A stretch of 64,000 nt of DNA from Usitatibacter palustris (GTDB lineage Bacteria; Pseudomonadota; Gammaproteobacteria; Burkholderiales; Usitatibacteraceae): contig NZ_CP053073.1 of assembly GCF_013003985.1 (NCBI RefSeq), forward strand, positions 3,286,001-3,350,000. Direction: 5' to 3'. A program made the translations under genes and the position numbers. Shown in pieces: positions 59,666 to 64,000 of the stretch. Numbering within the stretch: the stretch's first letter is position 1; each line of letters opens with the position of its first letter. The notes below the pieces were generated by a model. The model was not told the origin of the DNA. It made no database searches and saw only the letters and a program-made list of their open reading frames with translations.

Positions 59666-59935
59666 TCAGGCCTTCGGAACGTATCCCGAGGCGACGTCGG
59701 CGCCTTCGCCGAAGAAGTAGCGGCGCATCTGCTCGCGCAGGTACTCGCGGGCTCGCGGGTCGGCGCCCGAGAGGCGGTTTTCGTTCACCAGCATCTTCTG
59801 GTGCTCGACCCACATCTTCCAGGCCTCTTTGGAAACCTGTTCGTAGATCTGCTTGCCGAGCTCGCCGGGATACGGCGGGGCATCGAGGCCCTCGGCCTCC
59901 TTCTTCAGCTTCACGCACTGCACCATCCGCGCCAT
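59666..59935 (-). CDS. yggX: Probable Fe(2+)-trafficking protein YggX
   Basis: An 89-residue protein with the family opening ([18 protein letters not shown]), including the conserved Cys7, then [19 protein letters not shown] and the C-terminal [14 protein letters not shown]. YggX protects iron-sulfur clusters from oxidation. Two bases separate it from argA upstream on the same strand. It is followed by 76 bases with no recognised feature before the diheme cytochrome start. Confidence 0.95.
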   Translation of the reverse strand: MARMVQCVKLKKEAEGLDAPPYPGELGKQIYEQVSKEAWKMWVEHQKMLVNENRLSGADPRAREYLREQMRRYFFGEGADVASGYVPKA

Positions 59936-59937
59936 GC

Positions 59938-61263
59938 CTACAACTCCTTCACGAAGATCTTCGAACGACGATCCTCATTGTAGTGGGAACGACGGCGCTC
60001 GGGCAGGCGCGCGAGGTCGGCCTCGACGAACCCGCGCTCGACGAACCAGTGCGTCGTGCGCGTGGAGAGCACGAACAGCGTCTTGAAGCCCGAGGTGCGA
60101 GCGCGTTGTTCGGCGAACGCGAGCATGCGCTCGCCGCGCCCGCCATCGCGATAGAAAGGATTCACGGCCAGCGCGGCAAGCTCCGCGGTCTTGTCCTCGG
60201 GAAACGGGACGAGGGCCGCGCACCCGAGGATGTTGCCCTCGGATTCGAGCACGAAGAACTGGCCGATGTCGCGCTCGAGCTGGTGCTGCTCGCGCTTCAC
60301 GAGGATGCCCTGCTGCTCGAGCGGCTCGAGGATCTGGATGATTCCGGGCACGTCGTCGCCGACGGCATCGCGCAGGCGCTCGGGAGATTCGGGCACCACC
60401 ATCGTGCCGATACCGTGGCTCGTGAAGAGCTCGATCAGCAACGCGCCGTCGACGTGGCGGCTGATGAGGTGCGCTCGTTTCACGCCGGCATCGCAGGCAC
60501 GCACGGCCCACGGCAGGAAGATGCGCACGTCCTCGGCGAGCCCATTGCCGGCGATCATCTCGCGCGCCTGCTTCACGGTGAGCTCGGACACGAGGCGGCC
60601 CTTCGCATCCTGCGCGCCCGCGGTCTCGGTGAGGAAGATCAGCTTGTCGGCCTTCAGCGCGATCGCGGCGGAGGTGGCGACGTCCTCGAGCGTGCAGTTG
60701 AAGACGTCACCGGTCGGCGAGAAGCCCACGGGCGAAAGCAGCACGACCTCATGGTCGTCGAGGCGGCGGCGGATGCCCTCGGCATCGATCTTGCGAACCT
60801 CGCCCGTGTGGCCGAAGTCCACGCCGTCGACCACACCCACGGGCTTGGCGGTCACGAAGTTGCCGGAAGAAACGCGGATGTCCGCGCCCCACATCGGCGA
60901 GTTCGCGAGCTCCATCGACATCAGCGCTTCCATCTCCACGCGCACGATGCCGTTGGCTTCCTTCACGCAGGCGAGCGCCCGGTCGTCGGTCACGCGCCGG
61001 TTGTTCACGAAGCGCGGCGTCACGCCGTGCTGGCGCATCTGCTCGTCGATCTGCGGGCGCGTGCCGTGGACAATCACCACGCGGATCTCAAGGCTCACGA
61101 GCACGTTGATGTCGTGCGTGAGCTGCTGGAACTCGTTCTCGGCGATGACCTCGCCACCGAACGCGATCACGAAGGTGCCTCCGCCGAACTGGTGGATGTA
61201 GGGCGTGGCGGCGCGAAACCATTTGACGAAGGCTTCGGTCTTCAGCGCGGGGGTCTTGGGCAC
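59938..61263 (-). CDS. argA: N-acetylglutamate synthase
   Basis: A 441-residue classical ArgA. The N-terminal amino-acid-kinase-like domain (about 1-290, with [18 protein letters not shown]) binds arginine for feedback control. The C-terminal GNAT domain (about 295-441) has [19 protein letters not shown] as acetyl-CoA loop. It makes the first arginine intermediate. The start is GTG at 61263. The other arg genes of this window are 19 kb away on the same strand. Confidence 0.95.
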   Translation of the reverse strand: MPKTPALKTEAFVKWFRAATPYIHQFGGGTFVIAFGGEVIAENEFQQLTHDINVLVSLEIRVVIVHGTRPQIDEQMRQHGVTPRFVNNRRVTDDRALACVKEANGIVRVEMEALMSMELANSPMWGADIRVSSGNFVTAKPVGVVDGVDFGHTGEVRKIDAEGIRRRLDDHEVVLLSPVGFSPTGDVFNCTLEDVATSAAIALKADKLIFLTETAGAQDAKGRLVSELTVKQAREMIAGNGLAEDVRIFLPWAVRACDAGVKRAHLISRHVDGALLIELFTSHGIGTMVVPESPERLRDAVGDDVPGIIQILEPLEQQGILVKREQHQLERDIGQFFVLESEGNILGCAALVPFPEDKTAELAALAVNPFYRDGGRGERMLAFAEQRARTSGFKTLFVLSTRTTHWFVERGFVEADLARLPERRRSHYNEDRRSKIFVKEL

Positions 61264-61296
61264 GGGGTCTTCGGGGCGGCTACCGGACCGCGAATT

Positions 61297-62031
61297 CTAA
61301 CGGGAGAAGTCGCCCCACAGGGCCTGGATCGTCGCGAGGGCCGCGAGCGGCGCCGTTTCGGTTCGCAGGATCCGCGGTCCGAGGCCCACGCCCAGGAAGC
61401 CCCGCGAGCCGGCGAGGTCGAGCTCGCGCTCCGAGAAACCGCCCTCGGGACCCACGAGCAGCTCCAGCTCGCCTTCGGGCGCGGGCTGCGCGGAAACCAG
61501 CGGCGCCTCGGGCGACAGCAGCCATCGTTTGAGCGTGGAAGGCTGCGCGATCCAGTTGAGGTAGCCCAGCGTCGGGCGGACCTCGGCAATGCGGTTGCGG
61601 CCGCACTGTTCGCATGCCGCGATCGCCACGCGCTGCCAGTGCTGCTCGCGGCGCGTCGCGCGCTCGCCCGAAAGGCGCACGACGCTGCGGTCGCAGACGA
61701 TCGGCTGGATCCACGACACGCCCAGCTCCACGGACTTCTGGATGATCCAGTCCATCTTGTCGGCTTCGGGCAGGCCCTGGACGAGGCCGACGGCCACGCG
61801 GGCCTCGCGTTCGACGTCACGAAATGCGCCGGTCTTCACGTCGACGCGGTCGCGGTCGATGCGCAGGATCACGGCGTCGTACTCGCCGCCGCGCCCGTCG
61901 AAGACCGTGATCGTGTCGCCGACCTTCAGGCGCAGCGCCTTGCCCACGTGGTTGGCGGCGTCGGGCGCGAGCGCGAACTGGGCGCCGGGCCCGAGGCGCA
62001 AGTCGCCGCAGTAGATGCGTGCGTTAGGCAA
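61297..62031 (-). CDS. rsmE: 16S rRNA m3U1498 methyltransferase
   Basis: A 244-residue SPOUT-family methyltransferase. The N-terminal PUA-like part (about 1-70) precedes the knot domain with LVGPEGGFSERELDLA and LGPRILRTETAPLAAL, the SAM-binding signature. The start is TTG at 62031, read from a GGGAGG eight bases upstream that lies inside a palindrome. No ATG is near the expected N-terminus. It is 13 bases downstream of the DUF350 gene. Confidence 0.93.
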   Translation of the reverse strand: MPNARIYCGDLRLGPGAQFALAPDAANHVGKALRLKVGDTITVFDGRGGEYDAVILRIDRDRVDVKTGAFRDVEREARVAVGLVQGLPEADKMDWIIQKSVELGVSWIQPIVCDRSVVRLSGERATRREQHWQRVAIAACEQCGRNRIAEVRPTLGYLNWIAQPSTLKRWLLSPEAPLVSAQPAPEGELELLVGPEGGFSERELDLAGSRGFLGVGLGPRILRTETAPLAALATIQALWGDFSR

Positions 62032-62048
62032 CTAGGGAGCCTCCCTAG
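62032..62048 (-). promoter_or_regulatory. Palindrome holding the rsmE ribosome binding site and the DUF350 stop codon
   Basis: On the minus strand the bases read CTAGGGAGGCTCCCTAG, a 17-base palindrome with 7-8 paired bases. The GGGAGG is the ribosome binding site of rsmE (TTG start), and the same arm holds the TAG stop of the DUF350 gene. Folding would hide the binding site unless ribosomes finishing DUF350 open it. Coupled translation is therefore likely. Confidence 0.5.
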
Positions 62049-62455
62049 AAGCTCATGCAGGCGCCGTTGAGCATCCCCACGCCCAGCGAGAGCGTGCCGA
62101 GGAAGAATCCCTGGGCGGCCTTGCCGGCGACGATGTCGTCGGTGATCGTCGGGACCATCACGCGCACCACGACGAATGCCGCGATCTGCACGGCGAGCGC
62201 GATCAGCCCCCAGATCGCCATGTCGGCGAGGTTCACGCTGAAGCGGATCGCCGCGGAGAGCGGCACGATGAAGCCGAGGATCGCGCCCGAGAGGCTGAAG
62301 GCGGCGGCCATGTTGCCCTCGCGGATGAGCTGGAACTCGCGGTGCGGCGTGATGCGCACGTACAGCGCGACGAACGTGGCGAGCAGCACCAGCGAGATCG
62401 CGAGGTACACGAGGAAGTTGTCGAAGCCGGCGAACGAGTCGAGCACCTGGCGCAT
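62045..62455 (-). CDS. DUF350 (YjfL-like) inner-membrane protein
   Basis: A 136-residue protein with four hydrophobic helices (about 13-32, 49-69, 78-100 and 113-133). The first and second halves look alike, e.g. NMAAAFSLSGAILGFIVPL and KAAQGFFLGTLSLGVGMLN, as in DUF350 proteins. E. coli yjfL sits with yjfM (DUF1190) and yjfC (ATP-grasp). The same three families are adjacent here. Biochemical function is not established. Confidence 0.85.
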   Translation of the reverse strand: MRQVLDSFAGFDNFLVYLAISLVLLATFVALYVRITPHREFQLIREGNMAAAFSLSGAILGFIVPLSAAIRFSVNLADMAIWGLIALAVQIAAFVVVRVMVPTITDDIVAGKAAQGFFLGTLSLGVGMLNGACMSF

Positions 62456-62471
62456 GGCGGATCCTCTCGGG

Positions 62472-63596
62472 TCAGACGAAGTAGTGGGGAACGAAGCGGC
62501 TGGAATTCCTGGTGATGGGAGACGTGTCCTCGCGGATGCCGATGCCCGCGGGCTCCTCGCCGATGATCCACGAGCCGATCACCGTGTAATTTTCGCCGAA
62601 GCGCGGCAGTTCATGGAACGCCTGCCAGATGAAGCCCTCGGCCCCGTACTCGCCGGGCGCTTCGATCAGGCGCTCGCCGGAACGGATGGAGACGTTCGCG
62701 CCCTCGCGCGAATACAACGGCTTCTTCACGAAGTCGGTCGCGAAGCGTCCGGAATCGAAGCTCGCGGCAAGCAGGTTCGGATGATCCGGAAACATCTCCC
62801 ACAGCACGGGGAGGATCGCCTTGTTGGAAAGCACCATCTTCCACGCGGGTTCGATGACGCGCGTGGTACGCGCGAGCAGGTGGTTGCCGAACTCCTCCGC
62901 GACCAGCCACTCCCACGGATAGAGCTTGAAGAGGACGTCGATGTTGCGTTCGTCGAGGTCGGTGAAGCGCTTGCCGTTCCAGCCGATGTCGGCGATGTCG
63001 ATCGCCTTGGCGTCGAGCCCGGCCTGGATCGCGGTGTCGCGCAGGTAGTCGACGTTGCCCTGGTCCTCGGGGCTGTCGGCCACGCACGTGAAGTGCACGC
63101 GCTTGTGGCCCGGGACGTCCGCCGAGAGTTCCTTCCAGCGATCCACCAGCTTCTCGTGGATCGAGTTGAACTGGTCGGCCTTCGGGAAACTGTCCTGCAG
63201 CCAGTACCACTGCACCACGCTCGCCTCGAGCAGCGCCGTAGGCGTATCGGCGTTGTACTCGAGCATCTTGGGATCGCCGTTCCCATCCCACGAAAGATCG
63301 AAGCGCCCGAAAAGCGATTTCTCGTCGTCGTCCCACGAGTCGCGGATAAGCTTGTGGAAGGGCTCGGGAATGTGGAAGCGCCCGAAGTCGCCCGATTCGA
63401 TCACGCGGCCGGCGGCCTCGATGCAGCGCGTCTGGAGCTCCGCGGTCGCGAGCTCAAGCCGGTCGACCTGCGCGGCCGTGAACCGGTAGCAGGCGCGCTC
63501 GTCCCAATAGACGCCGTCCATGCTGTGGAAGTGAAAGCCAAGCGCCTCGACCTTCTGCGGCCAGTCGGGGCGCGGGACGCGTTCTTCGCGCTTCAT
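62472..63596 (-). CDS. Glutathionylspermidine-synthase-like ATP-grasp ligase (YgiC/YjfC)
   Basis: A 374-residue protein with the C-terminal glutathionylspermidine synthase (Gsp_synth) ATP-grasp fold but no amidase domain. Conserved segments are FDLSWDGNGDPKMLEYNADTPT, LFKLYPWEWLVAEEFG, LSNKAILPVLWEMFP and FVKKPLYSREGANVSI. ATP-binding and Mg ligands are therefore likely kept. Known YgiC/YjfC enzymes have no proven in vivo substrate. ATG 63596 overlaps the stop of the upstream YgiB-like gene by one base, so the pair is coupled. Confidence 0.88.
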   Translation of the reverse strand: MKREERVPRPDWPQKVEALGFHFHSMDGVYWDERACYRFTAAQVDRLELATAELQTRCIEAAGRVIESGDFGRFHIPEPFHKLIRDSWDDDEKSLFGRFDLSWDGNGDPKMLEYNADTPTALLEASVVQWYWLQDSFPKADQFNSIHEKLVDRWKELSADVPGHKRVHFTCVADSPEDQGNVDYLRDTAIQAGLDAKAIDIADIGWNGKRFTDLDERNIDVLFKLYPWEWLVAEEFGNHLLARTTRVIEPAWKMVLSNKAILPVLWEMFPDHPNLLAASFDSGRFATDFVKKPLYSREGANVSIRSGERLIEAPGEYGAEGFIWQAFHELPRFGENYTVIGSWIIGEEPAGIGIREDTSPITRNSSRFVPHYFV

Positions 63597-63955
63597 CAGC
63601 CGCCGCTGCTGCTGCTCGAGCTCGAGCGGCCCGAGAAGCCGAATCCGCCTCGCGACGAAGACGAGGAGCTCGAGCTCGATGAGCTTGTGCGCGTGGAACC
63701 CATCGAGTGCTTGGAGTTCGAGCCGAACCAGCTCGATCCCGACGAGCCCCGATAGCTCGGCCCGTAGTAGAAGCCGCGGCCCGCGTGGCCCGAGCCGGTC
63801 GCCGGCGTGCAGTCGGCCGGGGTGTTCCCCCAGTCGGCAAGGCAGTCCTCGCGCGAGGCGTAGACATCGCGCTTTTCCGCGCACCCGGAGATCGCCGCGA
63901 CGCCGATCAACACCAGCGTCACGCGGCTCGAGGACTTGCGCAGCTTCTTGAGCAT
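63596..63955 (-). CDS. YgiB/DUF1190-like lipoprotein with poly-Ser tail
   Basis: A 119-residue lipoprotein. The signal peptide ends in the lipobox ISGC (C25). A short conserved part has DVYASREDCLADWGNTPADC with two more cysteines. The rest is low complexity: Gly/Tyr/Ser, then eleven serines in a row (91-101), RGGFGFSGR, seven serines and a final Gly-Gly. The conserved part and the position match YgiB/YjfM. The ATG is preceded by GGGGGAGGGG. The tail looks surface-exposed or a substrate for modification, which is inference. Confidence 0.8.
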   Translation of the reverse strand: MLKKLRKSSSRVTLVLIGVAAISGCAEKRDVYASREDCLADWGNTPADCTPATGSGHAGRGFYYGPSYRGSSGSSWFGSNSKHSMGSTRTSSSSSSSSSSSRGGFGFSGRSSSSSSSGG

Positions 63956-63969
63956 CGCCCCTCCCCCAA

Positions 63970-63999
63970 TCAGGCGACGAGTTGCCTCACGTAGTTGGG
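63970..63999 (-). CDS. C-terminal end of an upstream gene (cut by window edge)
   Basis: Reading the minus strand from 63999, one frame gives PNYVRQLVA and then a TGA at 63970-63972, fourteen bases before the start of the YgiB-like gene. The spacing fits a gene of the same operon. In E. coli-type clusters a PspA-like, DUF2491 or channel protein can lie here, but nine residues are too few to identify it. Confidence 0.3.
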   Translation of the reverse strand, partial: PNYVRQLVA

Positions 64000-64000
64000 C

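Noticed and set aside
60014..62070. Long open frame on the plus strand opposite argA and rsmE
   Set aside because: Shadow crossing two well-defined minus-strand genes. No recognisable domain.
63596..63700. Poly-serine coding stretch as a CRISPR or tandem-repeat array
   Set aside because: It is a low-complexity Ser codon run inside the YgiB-like lipoprotein gene, with no spacers or regular repeat unit.

Overview
This GC-rich, densely packed window looks like a chromosomal segment of a betaproteobacterium. The evidence is conserved gene order: sspA next to the cytochrome bc1 genes petCBA, a membrane-anchored HtrA protease facing tatABC, and one long run mla - YadGH-like ABC pair - ibaG - murA - his - hinT - tat. 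Respiratory, envelope and biosynthesis genes fill most of it. No phage, insertion sequence transposase or CRISPR array was seen. Species cannot be named from the sequence alone.

Layout. 1-3 kb (minus): 5' part of sspA, then petC-petB-petA. 3.1-4.7 kb (plus): mscL and a DegS/DegQ-like protease. 4.7-19.4 kb (minus): a 21-gene co-directional run with small gaps or overlaps. Reading downstream it is mlaF-E-D-C-B, an ABC-2 transporter pair, ibaG, murA, hisG-D-C-B-H-A-F-I-E, hinT, tatA-B-C. 19.5-33.6 kb (plus): an MSHA-type pilus / type II secretion-like locus. It holds a sigma-54 response regulator, MshM, the secretin MshL, MshN, the ATPase MshE, MshG, MshI, MshJ, an MshK-like protein and two related atypical prepilin-like proteins sharing an LPCP motif. 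A 209-bp palindromic, MITE-like element sits exactly between mshG and mshI.

33.7-41 kb: folE2, a retropepsin-like protein, a glutamine amidotransferase, an OmpA-family protein, yajQ, the arginine genes argD-argF-argG, and rpsT. 41-47.8 kb (plus): murJ-ribF-ileS-lspA-ispH. 47.8-55.7 kb (minus): a second type IV pilus locus, pilE-fimT-pilV-pilW-pilX-pilY1 plus a small secreted protein. 55.9-64 kb: tRNA-Thr(CGT), ilvA, rpiA, phoU, a diheme cytochrome, yggX, argA, rsmE, and a DUF350 / glutathionylspermidine-synthase-like / YgiB-like cluster.

The window carries nearly the whole histidine pathway in one run; HisG is the short form that needs HisZ, which is not here. Four arginine genes lie in two places. 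Two pilus-related loci are present, but neither the prepilin peptidase PilD nor a retraction ATPase is seen. No gene-free stretch exceeds about 250 bases. The points most worth a second look are the LPCP prepilin pair, the palindromic element that supplies a ribosome binding site, and the Ser-rich, GG-ending lipoprotein next to an ATP-grasp amide ligase.
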